Shown: piece after piece, positions 45,852 to 55,380 of the stretch | Numbering within the stretch: position 1 is the stretch's first letter | How the letters are laid out: every line of letters begins with the position of its first letter | Assembly (NCBI GenBank): GCA_017624835.1 | Contig: JAGAMG010000033.1 | Span: forward strand, 1-64,000 | DNA from: Lachnospiraceae bacterium | GTDB lineage: Bacteria; Bacillota; Clostridia; Lachnospirales; Lachnospiraceae | DNA length: 64,000 nucleotides | Reading direction: 5' to 3' | Program-made: the position numbers and the translations under genes | Notes under the pieces: generated by a model | What the model saw: only the letters and a program-made list of their open reading frames with translations | The model's database searches: none | Told to the model about the DNA's origin: nothing

Positions 45852-46211
45852 ATGACAAGAACGTTTATTGAAACGAGTCAATTTACAAAGAATTGGGAGA
45901 GATTGGGATTTACGGATGACGACATGCGTCGTCTGGAGTTGGAGATAATGAAGAACCCTAAGGTGGGAACGGTAATTCGTGGAACTGGCAAGCTGCGAAA
46001 AATGCGATTTGCCATGAAAAATGAAGGAAAGAGTGGAAGTGTTAGAATTTGCTATGTGGATTATACGGTTATGGAAACTGTGTACTTGATTACAGTATAT
46101 CCTAAAAGTGAAAAAGACAATTTATCCAAGGAAGAGTGTAATAACATTAAGAAGTTAATTGATATATTGGAAAGAAGCTTGCAGAAGCAGAGAGGAGTAT
46201 ATTATGAGTAA
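45852..46211 (+). CDS. higB: HigB/RelE-superfamily toxin
   Basis: A 119-residue RelE-fold protein of the HigB-like/DUF (phage-derived Gp49-like) type: RTFIETSQFTKNWERLGF, GTGKLRKMRFA, SGSVRICYVDY and VYLITVYPKSEKDNL are the family pattern. It probably cleaves mRNA on ribosomes. GGGAG lies 6 nt before ATG 45852. Toxin-first order and an 8-bp overlap with the antitoxin are typical of HigBA. Confidence 0.88.
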   Translation: MTRTFIETSQFTKNWERLGFTDDDMRRLELEIMKNPKVGTVIRGTGKLRKMRFAMKNEGKSGSVRICYVDYTVMETVYLITVYPKSEKDNLSKEECNNIKKLIDILERSLQKQRGVYYE

Positions 46212-46530
46212 TGTATACGGGAGTATTATGGCTGGTTTAAGTGAAGCTATTGAGGATTCCAAGAGTCCAGAAAAGAAGTTAAAAAGGCGTGTTGTTTCTA
46301 TTGTTCCGGTAAAGGAGTATACTGCGGTAGAGATTAGAGAGATACGTAAAAATACAGGATTTTCTCAGAAATTGTTTGCTGGATATATGGGGGTGTCAGA
46401 CAAAACAGTAGAAGCGTGGGAAGCCGGAACCAATCATCCTTCCGGTGCAGCCAGCAGAATTTTGAGTATGATGGAGATGGATAAAAATCTTACAAAGGAG
46501 TTTCCTTTTGTTGAAACTGAAAATTTATAA
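46204..46530 (+). CDS. higA: HigA-type XRE antitoxin
   Basis: A 108-residue antitoxin with a C-terminal helix-turn-helix (IRKNTGFSQKLFAGYMGVSDKTVEAWEAG) and an N-terminal stretch that would cover the toxin. It overlaps the toxin stop. It should bind the ATACCC/GGGTAT operator and repress its own promoter. Confidence 0.9.
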   Translation: MSNVYGSIMAGLSEAIEDSKSPEKKLKRRVVSIVPVKEYTAVEIREIRKNTGFSQKLFAGYMGVSDKTVEAWEAGTNHPSGAASRILSMMEMDKNLTKEFPFVETENL

Positions 46531-46538
46531 ATTCGGTC

Positions 46539-46567
46539 TTGCAAAAAAAGAATAAACCATGTACTAT
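46539..46567 (+). promoter_or_regulatory. Promoter of the ZTP riboswitch-purO transcript
   Basis: TTGCAA at 46539-46544, 17-bp spacer, TACTAT at 46562-46567, placing the start just before the aptamer. Confidence 0.55.
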
Positions 46568-46571
46568 AAAA

Positions 46572-46713
46572 TCAGGAGCTACGTGACTGGCGGAAAGCAG
46601 GAAACTGCAGTGGGATAACCCATAGGGAACGTAGTAGGAAATAAGCCGACCGCCTGGGCACCACTTGTAAACAATTTCAATGAGAGATTGTAACGCGTGA
46701 TGCTCAGGTGGTC
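46572..46713 (+). ncRNA. ZTP/ZMP riboswitch (pfl motif) with terminator-type expression platform
   Basis: The aptamer shows the pfl hallmarks: CGTGACTGGCGG at the 5' side, a TGGGATAACCCATAGGGAACG core and the conserved CCGCCTGGGCA at 46650-46660. The 3' aptamer strand 46648-46660 can pair over all 13 positions (with G-U pairs) with 46701-46713, forming a stem exclusive with the ligand-bound aptamer and followed by a T-rich GTTTCGCTTTATT. ZMP binding should thus prevent termination and turn on purO and the AICAR transformylase when folate is short. Confidence 0.92.
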
Positions 46714-46759
46714 GTTTCGCTTTATTAACCAATTAAACCCATACACAGGAGGAAAAAGT

Positions 46760-47467
46760 ATGTTATCACTGGAACAGGAATTGAAAGGTAACGAGTATCC
46801 CGGCAGAGGAATTGTTATCGGCAAATCAAAGAACGGCAAATATGCAGTTACAGCATATTTCATTATGGGACGCAGCAGCAACAGCCGCAACCGTGTATTT
46901 GTTGAGGATGGACAGGGTATCCGTACCCAGGCCTTTGATCCTTCCAAGTTAGAAGACCCCAGCCTTATTATATATGCACCTGTAAGAGTTTTGGGCAACA
47001 AGACCATCGTAACCAATGGTGACCAGACCGATACTATTTACGAGGGCATGGATAAGCAGTTAACTTTTGAGCAGTCCTTAAGAAGCCGTGAATTTGAGCC
47101 CGATGCTCCAAACTACACACCTCGTATTTCCGGTGTTATGCACATTGAAGGTGGCAAGTACAGCTACGCAATGTCCATCTTAAAGAGTAACCATGGTGAC
47201 GGAAGCTCCTGCGTGCGCAATACCTTTGCATTTGAGACTCCTCTTGCAGGCGAAGGACATTTCATTCACACCTATATGCATGACGGTAATCCCCTGCCCA
47301 GCTTCCAGGGAGAACCCAAGCTGGTTGAGATTCCCGATGATATGGAAGCCTTCACCAATATGCTTTGGACTAGCCTGAACGAAGACAACAAGGTATCCCT
47401 CTTTGTACGCTACATCGACATCGCAACAGGCACCTACGAAACAAAAATTATTAACAAAAACCAGTAA
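46760..47467 (+). CDS. purO: IMP cyclohydrolase (PurO type)
   Basis: A 235-residue IMP cyclohydrolase of the PurO fold, closing FAICAR to IMP. Seen features are GNEYPGRGIVIGKSKNGKYAV, FIMGRSSNSRNRVF, NGDQTDTIYEG, and SNHGDGSSCVRNTF. PurO is best known from archaea but occurs in Clostridia, where it replaces the cyclohydrolase domain of PurH. Start 46760 has AGGAGG 7 nt upstream. The ZTP riboswitch directly upstream and the transformylase directly downstream (21 bp) fix the pathway. Confidence 0.93.
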   Translation: MLSLEQELKGNEYPGRGIVIGKSKNGKYAVTAYFIMGRSSNSRNRVFVEDGQGIRTQAFDPSKLEDPSLIIYAPVRVLGNKTIVTNGDQTDTIYEGMDKQLTFEQSLRSREFEPDAPNYTPRISGVMHIEGGKYSYAMSILKSNHGDGSSCVRNTFAFETPLAGEGHFIHTYMHDGNPLPSFQGEPKLVEIPDDMEAFTNMLWTSLNEDNKVSLFVRYIDIATGTYETKIINKNQ

Positions 47468-47488
47468 TTAAGTCGGAGGAAAAATACA

Positions 47489-48667
47489 ATGAACGAAATA
47501 GAATTAAAATACGGTTGTAATCCAAATCAGAAGCCTTCCAGAATCTACATGGAGGATGGAAGCGAACTGCCTGTTACCGTATTAAACGGAAAGCCCGGAT
47601 ATATTAATTTTCTGGATGCTTTTAATGGCTGGCAGCTGGTAAAGGAATTAAAGGAGGCAACAGGACTTCCTGCAGCTACTTCCTTTAAGCATGTGTCCCC
47701 TGCAGGTGCTGCAGTTGGTCTTCCTTTGGATGAGACTTTGGCAAAGATTTATTGGGTGGATGATCTGGGTGAGTTGTCCCCTCTGGCATGTGCCTATGCT
47801 CGTGCAAGAGGTGCGGACAGAATGTCCTCCTTTGGCGACTTCATTGCCCTGTCCGATATCTGTGATGCAGATACTGCAAAGCTGATTAAGCGTGAAGTAT
47901 CCGATGGCGTGATTGCACCCGGCTACACTGACGAGGCACTTGCTATTTTGAAGGAAAAGAAAAAGGGTGGCTACAATGTGATTCAGATTGACGAATCCTT
48001 TGTACCTGCTCCTGTAGAAAAGAAACAGGTTTATGGTATTACCTTTGAACAGGGTAGAAATGAGTTGGATATCAATGGTGATTTATTATCCAATATTGTT
48101 ACTGAGAATAAAGAGATTCCCGAGAATGCATTGATTGATATGAAAATTGCTTTGATTACCTTAAAGTATACCCAGTCCAATTCTGTATGCTATGTAAAGG
48201 ATGGTCAGGCAATCGGTATTGGTGCAGGTCAGCAGTCCAGAATCCATTGTACCAGACTTGCAGGCAGCAAGGCGGACAACTGGTTCCTTCGTCAGTCACC
48301 TCAGGTGCTTGGCTTACAGTTTGTAGATGGTCTTGGCAGAGCCAACAGAGATAATGCCATTGATGTTTATATTGGCGATGAATACGAGGATGTATTGGCG
48401 GATGGCACATGGGAAACTATCTTCAAGGTGAAGCCTGCCGTATTTACCAGAGAGGAAAAGAAAGCATGGCTTTCCAAAATGCAGAATGTAACCCTTGGTT
48501 CCGATGCATTCTTCCCCTTCTCCGATAATATTGAGAGAGCACACAAGAGTGGTGTAAAGTACATTGCACAGCCCGGTGGCTCCGTTCGTGATGATGCTGT
48601 TATCGAATGCTGTAACAAATATGATATGGTAATGTCCTTTACCGGTATCAGATTATTCCATCACTAA
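47489..48667 (+). CDS. purH: AICAR transformylase (stand-alone, PurH C-domain type)
   Basis: A 392-residue phosphoribosylaminoimidazolecarboxamide formyltransferase. It has only the AICARFT part of bifunctional PurH: LKYGCNPNQKPSRIY, the catalytic ATSFKHVSPAGAAVG with Lys-His, GRNELDINGDLLSNIV, KYTQSNSVCYVKDGQAIGIGAGQQSRI and the closing GGSVRDDAVIECCNKY. The partner activity comes from PurO. The gene is under the riboswitch. Confidence 0.94.
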   Translation: MNEIELKYGCNPNQKPSRIYMEDGSELPVTVLNGKPGYINFLDAFNGWQLVKELKEATGLPAATSFKHVSPAGAAVGLPLDETLAKIYWVDDLGELSPLACAYARARGADRMSSFGDFIALSDICDADTAKLIKREVSDGVIAPGYTDEALAILKEKKKGGYNVIQIDESFVPAPVEKKQVYGITFEQGRNELDINGDLLSNIVTENKEIPENALIDMKIALITLKYTQSNSVCYVKDGQAIGIGAGQQSRIHCTRLAGSKADNWFLRQSPQVLGLQFVDGLGRANRDNAIDVYIGDEYEDVLADGTWETIFKVKPAVFTREEKKAWLSKMQNVTLGSDAFFPFSDNIERAHKSGVKYIAQPGGSVRDDAVIECCNKYDMVMSFTGIRLFHH

Positions 48668-48691
48668 TAAAAAAAGAAACGTGATTTTTGG

Positions 48692-48730
48692 AACTGTCCT
48701 TATGACCAGATAAGGGCAGTTTTCTTTTTT
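48692..48730 (+). terminator. Terminator of the purO operon
   Basis: A 12-bp stem AACTGTCCTTAT/ATAAGGGCAGTT (48692-48703 with 48710-48721, one mismatch or wobble) followed by TTCTTTTTT. Confidence 0.9.
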
Positions 48731-48807
48731 GACCTTTTCTACTAGCGAAAGCATATGAGATGTAGTAAGATAGAAATAGTGTTTATTAGGAAATTTAGGA
48801 GAGCAAA

Positions 48808-50319
48808 ATGCGTCTGACAGATTTAGAAAAATTTAATCCCATTACCATACAATGTCATGACATTCCCGATGCGGATACCATTGGTGCAGGTTTTTGCCTG
48901 TACAGCTATTTTAAAAGCCTTGGAAAAGAGGTGCGTCTTGTTTACAGTGGACGGGCTGAAATTGCAAAACCCAATCTGAAACTGCTGGTGGAAACCTTGG
49001 AGATACCCCTGCAATATATTCCGGTGGGAGCAAATGAGTTTGTAAAAGGCTTGTTGCTTACCGTGGATTGCCAGTACGGAGCAGGGAATGTTACCGGACT
49101 TGAGGCGGAGCAAGTGGCAATTATAGACCATCATCCGGTGGAAATTATGGATATAGAATTAAGTCGTATCCAGCCCGGTTTGGGAAGCTGTACTACCCTG
49201 ATTTGGAGCATGCTACAGGAGGTAGGCTTCAACGTAAACCGAGACGAAAAATTAGGTACGGCACTTTATTATGGTTTGTACATGGATACCAATCAGTTTG
49301 CAGAATTGTCCAATCCGCTGGATATGGATATGTGTGAAGCGGTGTCGGTAAATAAAAGATTGATGACCAGATTCCGTAATGCCAACATTTCATTGCATGA
49401 GCTGGAGCTTGCGGGAATCGCTATGATTCGCCATGATTACAATGATGATTATCGGTTTGCGGTGATTAAGGCACATCCCTGTGATCCCAACCTCTTAGGG
49501 CTGATTAGTGATTTTTTGTTACAGGTGGCAGAGGTGGATACCTGTGCAGTATTTAATGAAAATGAGGATGGATTTAAATTATCGGTGCGAAGCTGTGTAA
49601 AGCAGGTAAATGCCAACGAACTGGCAGCTTTTCTGACGGAGGGAATTGGCTCCGGTGGAGGACATTTTGAGAAGGCGGGCGGTTTTATCAGTAAAAAGCT
49701 TTATGAAGAGAAATATCCTACACTGCATGCGGAAGCCTATGTGAATAATCGTATGACAGAATATTTTGATAGCTTCCAAATCATTTATGCCAAGGATGTA
49801 GAAGTGGATTTGACGGAATTTTCCCTTTACGCCAGATGCAAGGAGCCCATCTGTTATTTGGAGACTAAGGAATTATTTTTGCCGGGAAGCCGGATATCCC
49901 TGCGTAGTCAGAAAGGAAGTACGGACTTGACGGTGGAGGAAGATACCTTTATTACCATGGAACAGGATGGTACGGTTCATGCCATGAGCAGGGAAATATT
50001 TGAAAAGTATCTGGAAGCCAATGGAGAGCCCGTTCCTGATGATTATTGTGAAAGGGTGGAATATGCCCCTATTATAAAAAATTTAGGGGATGGCAGTTCC
50101 TATGTACTGACTGAGCATGCCAAAATGGCAATGCCCAAAGATGCTTTTCGTTTATATATGAAGAAGCTTGAAAAGAGTGTAAAATTATTTCCACAGTGGG
50201 ATGATGATAAATATATGCTGGGACTTTCCGGAGATTATCTGGCAGTCAGTGAGGATGATTTGCATAACATCTTTATTGAGCAGGGAAATCATTTTGATGA
50301 AAAATTTAAAAAGATTTGA
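48808..50319 (+). CDS. DHH/DHHA1 phosphoesterase with extra C-terminal domain
   Basis: A 503-residue protein. The DHH domain has CHDIPDADTIGAG, TVDCQYG and the name-giving IDHHPVE (about residue 110); the DHHA1 domain has GSGGGHFEKAGGF (about 285). The extra 180 C-terminal residues are beta-rich and end in an acidic region (PQWDDDKYMLGLSGDYLAVSEDD); I do not recognise them. The first part suggests an oligoribonuclease, or a cyclic dinucleotide or nanoRNA phosphodiesterase. It is transcribed alone. Confidence 0.85.
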   Translation: MRLTDLEKFNPITIQCHDIPDADTIGAGFCLYSYFKSLGKEVRLVYSGRAEIAKPNLKLLVETLEIPLQYIPVGANEFVKGLLLTVDCQYGAGNVTGLEAEQVAIIDHHPVEIMDIELSRIQPGLGSCTTLIWSMLQEVGFNVNRDEKLGTALYYGLYMDTNQFAELSNPLDMDMCEAVSVNKRLMTRFRNANISLHELELAGIAMIRHDYNDDYRFAVIKAHPCDPNLLGLISDFLLQVAEVDTCAVFNENEDGFKLSVRSCVKQVNANELAAFLTEGIGSGGGHFEKAGGFISKKLYEEKYPTLHAEAYVNNRMTEYFDSFQIIYAKDVEVDLTEFSLYARCKEPICYLETKELFLPGSRISLRSQKGSTDLTVEEDTFITMEQDGTVHAMSREIFEKYLEANGEPVPDDYCERVEYAPIIKNLGDGSSYVLTEHAKMAMPKDAFRLYMKKLEKSVKLFPQWDDDKYMLGLSGDYLAVSEDDLHNIFIEQGNHFDEKFKKI

Positions 50320-50414
50320 GAAACAGATAAAAACGCCGAAAAAAATGGTTTATAAATATTCCCGTGTGTGTTAAGATTAAAGGTAGGAAAATGGAAAGGT
50401 AAGGAAAGTCTACC

Positions 50415-52112
50415 ATGAGTGAGAATGTAAACATTATGGATGAAACAAAAGAAATAAAAGAGTCCAAAAATTTTATTGAACAGATTATAGATAAGGATTT
50501 GGCAGAGGGTGTTTATGACACTGTGCATACCCGTTTCCCGCCGGAGCCTAACGGATATCTTCATATCGGACATGCCAAGGCGATTTTGGTAAATTACAGC
50601 ATGGCGCAGAAATACGGCGGCAAGTTTAACATGCGTTTTGATGACACCAATCCTACTAAGGAAGATATTGAATTTGTAGAATCCATCAAGGCCGATGTAC
50701 AGTGGCTGGGTGCGGATTGGGAGGACAGATTGTTCTATGCTTCCAATTATTTTGAACAGATGTATGAGGCTGCTGTAAAGCTGATTAAAAAGGGAAAGGC
50801 TTATGTATCTGATTTGTCCGCAGAACAGATAAAGGAGTACAGAGGTTCCTTTACGGAGCCCGGTAAGGAAGACCCCTACAGTAGTCGTTCCATAGAGGAA
50901 AATTTACAGCTTTTTGAAGAAATGAAAGAAGGAAAATATGCCGATGGCGAAAAGGTACTGCGTGCCCGCATCGATATGACTTCTCCTAATATTAATATGC
51001 GTGACCCGGTTATTTATCGTGTGGCCCATATGACTCATCACAATACAGGGGATGCATGGTGTATCTATCCCATGTATGATTTTGCACATCCCATTGAGGA
51101 TGCTATTGAAGGAATTACCCATTCCATCTGTACCTTGGAGTTTGAAGACCATAGACCTCTTTATGAGTGGGTGGTAAGAGAATTGGAATACCCTCATCCG
51201 CCCAAGCAGATTGAGCAGGCTAAGATGTACCTGAAAAACGTGGTAACAGGTAAGAGGTATATTAAGAAACTGGTGCAGGATGGCATTGTGGACGGCTGGG
51301 ATGATCCCAGACTGGTTTCCATTGCAGCCCTCAGAAGGAGAGGCTTTACTCCGGAATCCATCAGAATGTTTGTAGAGATGTGTGGTGTGTCCAAGGCACA
51401 TTCCGTTGCAGATTATGCAGCATTGGAATATTGCATTCGTGAGGATTTGAAGGCAAAGGCGCCTCGCCAGATGGCGATTCTTGACCCTGTGAAGCTGATT
51501 ATTGATAATTATCCGGAGGGTCAGACAGAAATGCTGACAGTTGTAAATAATCCGGAAAATGAAGCTCTTGGAACAAGACAGGTTCCCTTTGGCAGAGAAC
51601 TTTATATTGAGAGAGAGGACTTTATGGAAGAGCCACCCAAGAAATATTTCCGTATGTTCCCCGGCAATGAGGTACGTTTGATGAATGCTTATTTTGTAAA
51701 ATGTACCGATTGTGTAAAGGACGAAGAAGGTAAGGTGGTGGAAATTCATTGTACCTATGATCCGGCCTCCAAGGGCGGTAACAGTCCTGACGGACGTAAG
51801 GTAAAGGGTACCATCCATTGGGTATCTGCTGCGGATGCCATCAAGGCTGAGGTCAGACTGTATGAGAATATTATTGATGAGGAAAAGGGTGTTTATAATG
51901 AGGATGGAAGTCTGAATTTGAATCCTAATTCCTTAACAGTACTTAAGGATTGTTTTCTGGAGCCTGCTTTTGCTACCGCAAAAGCATATGACAGCTTCCA
52001 GTTTGTAAGACAGGGATTTTTCTGTGTGGATGCAAAGGATTCTAAAGAGGATGCTTTGGTATTTAACAGAATAGTTTCTTTGAAGAGCTCATATGTATTA
52101 CCTAAGGCATAA
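50415..52112 (+). CDS. glnS: Glutaminyl-tRNA synthetase
   Basis: A 565-residue class I synthetase. The HIGH motif is in [16 protein letters not shown] (about residue 45-60), and [22 protein letters not shown] is the acceptor-binding region. The usual MSKRK is replaced by [10 protein letters not shown], which I take as the clostridial form. The anticodon-binding beta-barrels are complete at the C-terminus. It charges tRNA-Gln directly. Confidence 0.95.
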   Translation: MSENVNIMDETKEIKESKNFIEQIIDKDLAEGVYDTVHTRFPPEPNGYLHIGHAKAILVNYSMAQKYGGKFNMRFDDTNPTKEDIEFVESIKADVQWLGADWEDRLFYASNYFEQMYEAAVKLIKKGKAYVSDLSAEQIKEYRGSFTEPGKEDPYSSRSIEENLQLFEEMKEGKYADGEKVLRARIDMTSPNINMRDPVIYRVAHMTHHNTGDAWCIYPMYDFAHPIEDAIEGITHSICTLEFEDHRPLYEWVVRELEYPHPPKQIEQAKMYLKNVVTGKRYIKKLVQDGIVDGWDDPRLVSIAALRRRGFTPESIRMFVEMCGVSKAHSVADYAALEYCIREDLKAKAPRQMAILDPVKLIIDNYPEGQTEMLTVVNNPENEALGTRQVPFGRELYIEREDFMEEPPKKYFRMFPGNEVRLMNAYFVKCTDCVKDEEGKVVEIHCTYDPASKGGNSPDGRKVKGTIHWVSAADAIKAEVRLYENIIDEEKGVYNEDGSLNLNPNSLTVLKDCFLEPAFATAKAYDSFQFVRQGFFCVDAKDSKEDALVFNRIVSLKSSYVLPKA

Positions 52113-52158
52113 AATTTACAACACTTAAGATAAATAAAAGAAAGGAATGGTATTAGTT

Positions 52159-53007
52159 ATGGCGGGATTATTGTCTGGATTAGAAGGACTTGGTTTAGGT
52201 GGTTTGGAGAATTTGGAAATTTTTGAGAGCAAAAAGGAATCAGAGAAGCAAGCTCAGGAGCCTAAAAAAGTAGAAGAAAAAGACTTGATTTTAGATAGAA
52301 ATTATGAGTGTCCTGTATGTGATCAAACCTTTTCTGCTAAGATGGTAAAGGCAGGTAAGGCAAAGCTGTTAGGAACAGAGCCGGATTTGCGTGCAAAGTA
52401 TGAAGGCATTGATGTGGTAAAATATGATGTTCTGCTTTGTCCTTATTGTGGATATGCTGCATTAAGTCGTTTTTACGGTGGTCTTACCAATACACAGGTT
52501 AAGCTGATAAAGGAGAATATCAGTCAGAAGGTACAGCTTAATGTTTATAATGATGAAACCTATTCCTATGAGCAGTCAATGGAGCGTTATAAGCTGGCAT
52601 TGGTAAATGCAGTGGTAAAGCGTTCCAAAGCAAGTGAGAAAGCATATATTTGTTTAAAGAGTGCATGGCTTGTAAGAGGTTATCAGGAAGAATTGAATGA
52701 AAAAGGTAATGCAGATGCAGCGAAACTTGCAGAATTAAAACAAATGGAAGAACAGTATCTTGCAAATGCTTTCAGTGGTTTTTGTGACGCAAGACAGGCG
52801 GAAGGATTCCCTATGTGTGGAATGGATGAAACTACCGTGGACTATCTGTTGGCTGTTTTGGCAGTGCGTTTTAAGAAATTTGATGTTGCTAGTAGAATGA
52901 TTGCAGGAATTCTGGCATCCGCTTCTGCAAATGCCAGAATGAAGGATAAGGCTCGTGATTTAAAGGAACAGGTTTTGGCAGAAATGAAAAATGCAAAGAA
53001 TAAATAA
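52159..53007 (+). CDS. DUF2225 zinc-binding protein
   Basis: A 282-residue protein. A Gly/Leu-rich N-terminus is followed by the DUF2225 zinc region YECPVCDQTFSAKMVKAGKA and LLCPYCGYAALSRFYGG, then a helical TPR-like C-terminus. Start 52159 is preferred because AAGGA abuts ATG 52147. Function unknown. Confidence 0.85.
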   Translation: MAGLLSGLEGLGLGGLENLEIFESKKESEKQAQEPKKVEEKDLILDRNYECPVCDQTFSAKMVKAGKAKLLGTEPDLRAKYEGIDVVKYDVLLCPYCGYAALSRFYGGLTNTQVKLIKENISQKVQLNVYNDETYSYEQSMERYKLALVNAVVKRSKASEKAYICLKSAWLVRGYQEELNEKGNADAAKLAELKQMEEQYLANAFSGFCDARQAEGFPMCGMDETTVDYLLAVLAVRFKKFDVASRMIAGILASASANARMKDKARDLKEQVLAEMKNAKNK

Positions 53008-53030
53008 GAAGTAAAGGAAATGTGTAGCAA

Positions 53031-54446
53031 ATGTATGACATGACTATACGTTTACAGACAAATGGAAAAAAGTGCCTGTATGAGCAGATTTATGAACATA
53101 TCAGACAGGAAATAAGAGAGGGGAAGCTTCTTGCTGGCGAGAGGCTTCCCTCTACCCGTTCTTTAGCAGAATTTTTGCAGGTGGCAAGAAGTACGGTGGA
53201 ATATGCCTATGACCAATTGCTTAGTGAGGGGTACATAGAATCAAGACCTTATAGGGGATATTTTGTGTGCTCTTTGGAAGAATTGTTTCAGATGGAAGAA
53301 AATCAACTTAGAAGAGAAGCTGATTTTTGGGGAGAGAAGAAAAAGAAAGAAGAATATCTCTATGATTTTTCCCCCAATGAGATTGATATGACTCATTTCC
53401 CTTTTGGAATATGGAAAAAAATCACGAAAAATATTCTTACAGATGGCAATAGTGAATTGTTTTCTCAGGGAGAACCTCAGGGGGATTATGATTTGCGTCT
53501 GACTATCAGCAGGTATTTGCATTCTTCCCGAGGTGTAAATTGTACACCGGAGCAGATTATTGTAGGAGCAGGAAATGATTATCTTTTAATGCTGTTGGAA
53601 AAGATTTTGGGGAGACGGATAAAAATTGCTATGGAAAATCCCACCTATAAGCGTGCCTGTCAGATTTTTGAATCCTTTGCATACGAAATCGTAACCGTGG
53701 ATATGGATGAGAATGGTATGAAGGTGTCCATGCTGACGGAAGCGGATGTAAATGCTGCCTATGTGATGCCCTCCCATCAATTTCCTACGGGTACGGTAAT
53801 GCCAATCGGACGAAGAAGGGAATTGTTAAAATGGGCGGATAAAGGAGAAAGTCGCTTTTTGATTGAGGATGACTACGATAGTGAATTTAGGTACAAGGGT
53901 AAGCCCATCCCTTCCCTGCAGTCTTCGGACGAGCATGGGAAGGTGATTTATCTGGGAACCTTTTCTAAGGCAATTGCCCCCGCTATTCGTGTCAGCTATA
54001 TGGTATTGCCTAAAAAACTGCTGAAGAAATATAAGGAGCAGTGCTATTTTTATTCCTGTACAGTGTCCCGTATTGACCAGCGTATTTTAAATGAGTTTAT
54101 CAGGGATGGATATTTTGAACGGCATTTAAATAAGATGCGCAAGCATTACCGCAGTAAGCATGATGTACTTTTGGAATGCTTGAAACCCTTTGAAGAAGAA
54201 TTTGAGATATCCGGGGAACATGCCGGATTGCATATATTACTTACCACAAAGAAAAATGCCCCGGAAGAATATTATATTCAATCGGCGGCGAAAAGAAGAG
54301 TAAAGGTGTATGGATTATCCGACAGTCTGGTTGCCAAAGCAAACAGCAAGGCAACCATTCTGTTGGGATTTGGTGGTTTAAAAGAGGATGAAATCGTTCA
54401 AGGAGTCAACCTCTTAAAAGAAGCCTGGATTAATTGTCCCCAATAG
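53031..54446 (+). CDS. MocR/PdxR-type regulator (GntR HTH fused to aminotransferase fold)
   Basis: A 471-residue protein. Residues 8-75 are a GntR winged helix (LYEQIYEHIRQEIREGKLLAGERLPSTRS). Residues about 110-470 are a fold type I aminotransferase with PLP lysine K313 in LGTFSKAIAPAIRVSY and IEDDYDSEFRY. MocR proteins sense PLP or its adducts and control pdx, GABA or other genes. No pdx or gab genes are adjacent, so the target is unknown. The gene ends in a 17-bp convergent overlap with the next. Confidence 0.92.
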   Translation: MYDMTIRLQTNGKKCLYEQIYEHIRQEIREGKLLAGERLPSTRSLAEFLQVARSTVEYAYDQLLSEGYIESRPYRGYFVCSLEELFQMEENQLRREADFWGEKKKKEEYLYDFSPNEIDMTHFPFGIWKKITKNILTDGNSELFSQGEPQGDYDLRLTISRYLHSSRGVNCTPEQIIVGAGNDYLLMLLEKILGRRIKIAMENPTYKRACQIFESFAYEIVTVDMDENGMKVSMLTEADVNAAYVMPSHQFPTGTVMPIGRRRELLKWADKGESRFLIEDDYDSEFRYKGKPIPSLQSSDEHGKVIYLGTFSKAIAPAIRVSYMVLPKKLLKKYKEQCYFYSCTVSRIDQRILNEFIRDGYFERHLNKMRKHYRSKHDVLLECLKPFEEEFEISGEHAGLHILLTTKKNAPEEYYIQSAAKRRVKVYGLSDSLVAKANSKATILLGFGGLKEDEIVQGVNLLKEAWINCPQ

Positions 54447-54783
54447 GAGGCTCTGCATCGGAATCATCCTCTTCATCGAAGAATTCTTCTACAGTTTCCG
54501 GGGCAGTATCTTCGGACTGCTTTGCAACCTGGTCAGCAAGGGGAGTGAATTCCGCCTCCTCTTTTGCTTCCTCAGGAGCAGCATTGTCAAGATTTAAGGA
54601 GACATAAGTGCGGGAGCTGTCCCCCTCATCGTCCAAATCATCACTGAAATCATCATAATCATCATCGCTGTCATCGGACACAGCCATTGCAGAATCTTTT
54701 TTCTGCATAAAATAATATGCAGCAGCTGCTGCAGTACCTACTGCTGCTGTGAAGAGTAAAAACTTACCAAATTTCTTAGCCAT
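54430..54783 (-). CDS. Small membrane protein with acidic tail
   Basis: A 117-residue protein: a basic N-terminus, one transmembrane helix (FLLFTAAVGTAAAAAYYFM), then a strongly acidic, disordered region (DDSDDDYDDFSDDLDDE). It resembles small envelope-located proteins of Lachnospiraceae but has no named function. AAAGGAG precedes the start on the minus strand; its 3' end overlaps the MocR gene by 17 bp. Confidence 0.75.
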   Translation of the reverse strand: MAKKFGKFLLFTAAVGTAAAAAYYFMQKKDSAMAVSDDSDDDYDDFSDDLDDEGDSSRTYVSLNLDNAAPEEAKEEAEFTPLADQVAKQSEDTAPETVEEFFDEEDDSDAEPPIGDN

Positions 54784-54874
54784 AAGTACTCCTTTCTATT
54801 GTTGTCATATATTTTTATCTATATTATATATTAATACTATTTTGTGAAAATGAAAAGAGAATATGTATTAAAAA

Positions 54875-55180
54875 TTACCATTTTAACATAGTATCTGATT
54901 TTTTTACTTTTTTGGTCAGAGTAAAAATAAGTGTTTCCAAATCTTCATCATTCATAGCAGCCCAATTACCGCCGAGGCTCTCTTTGAGTTCGGGAACAGG
55001 TTTTTCCAGAAAGGCTAAAATATCTTCCGGTTTGTAACCATGTAATGTGGATATGCCTTTTTGAGAACAGATGTGATTTGCAACACTCTTTAAGAGATTT
55101 TGTTCATTTGCAATGTGAGCTTCTTCTTTCTTTTGTGCATCCCGCTCAAAGGCTTTTTTGATGTCATTCCAGTCGGCCAT
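54875..55180 (-). CDS. Unknown small soluble protein, 101 aa
   Basis: A 101-residue helical protein (DWNDIKKAFERDAQKKEEAHIANEQNLLKSVANHICS... NDEDLETLIFTLTKKVKK). Not recognised. AGGAGG sits 7-8 nt before ATG 55180 on the minus strand. The AT-rich stretch upstream (55195-55250) holds possible promoter elements. Confidence 0.7.
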   Translation of the reverse strand: MADWNDIKKAFERDAQKKEEAHIANEQNLLKSVANHICSQKGISTLHGYKPEDILAFLEKPVPELKESLGGNWAAMNDEDLETLIFTLTKKVKKSDTMLKW

Positions 55181-55288
55181 TTTTGCTCCTCCTAATGTAA
55201 AAAATTCCATGAATATTGTTACATAATATTATAATATATAATGTAAGAAATCACAATTGAAAGTTGCTATATATTGCCTTGAAATGGC

Positions 55289-55317
55289 TTGAAAGCGGGT
55301 ATGGAGTATGATAAACT
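55289..55317 (+). promoter_or_regulatory. Promoter of the TetR-type regulator
   Basis: TTGAAA at 55289-55294, 17-bp spacer, TAAACT at 55312-55317. Confidence 0.65.
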
Positions 55318-55380
55318 GACAATACATCGTAAAAATATGTCGGTAATGTTGAGCGGGTATTGTAGATGGGAGATGTGCGC

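Noticed and set aside
50904-51818. 304-aa minus-strand reading frame opposite glnS
   Set aside because: Shadow frame of a conserved gene; no ribosome site and no recognisable domain.
50415-52112. Inactive GlnRS because the MSK motif reads TGKRY
   Set aside because: HIGH and all other regions are intact and I take this as the usual clostridial form.
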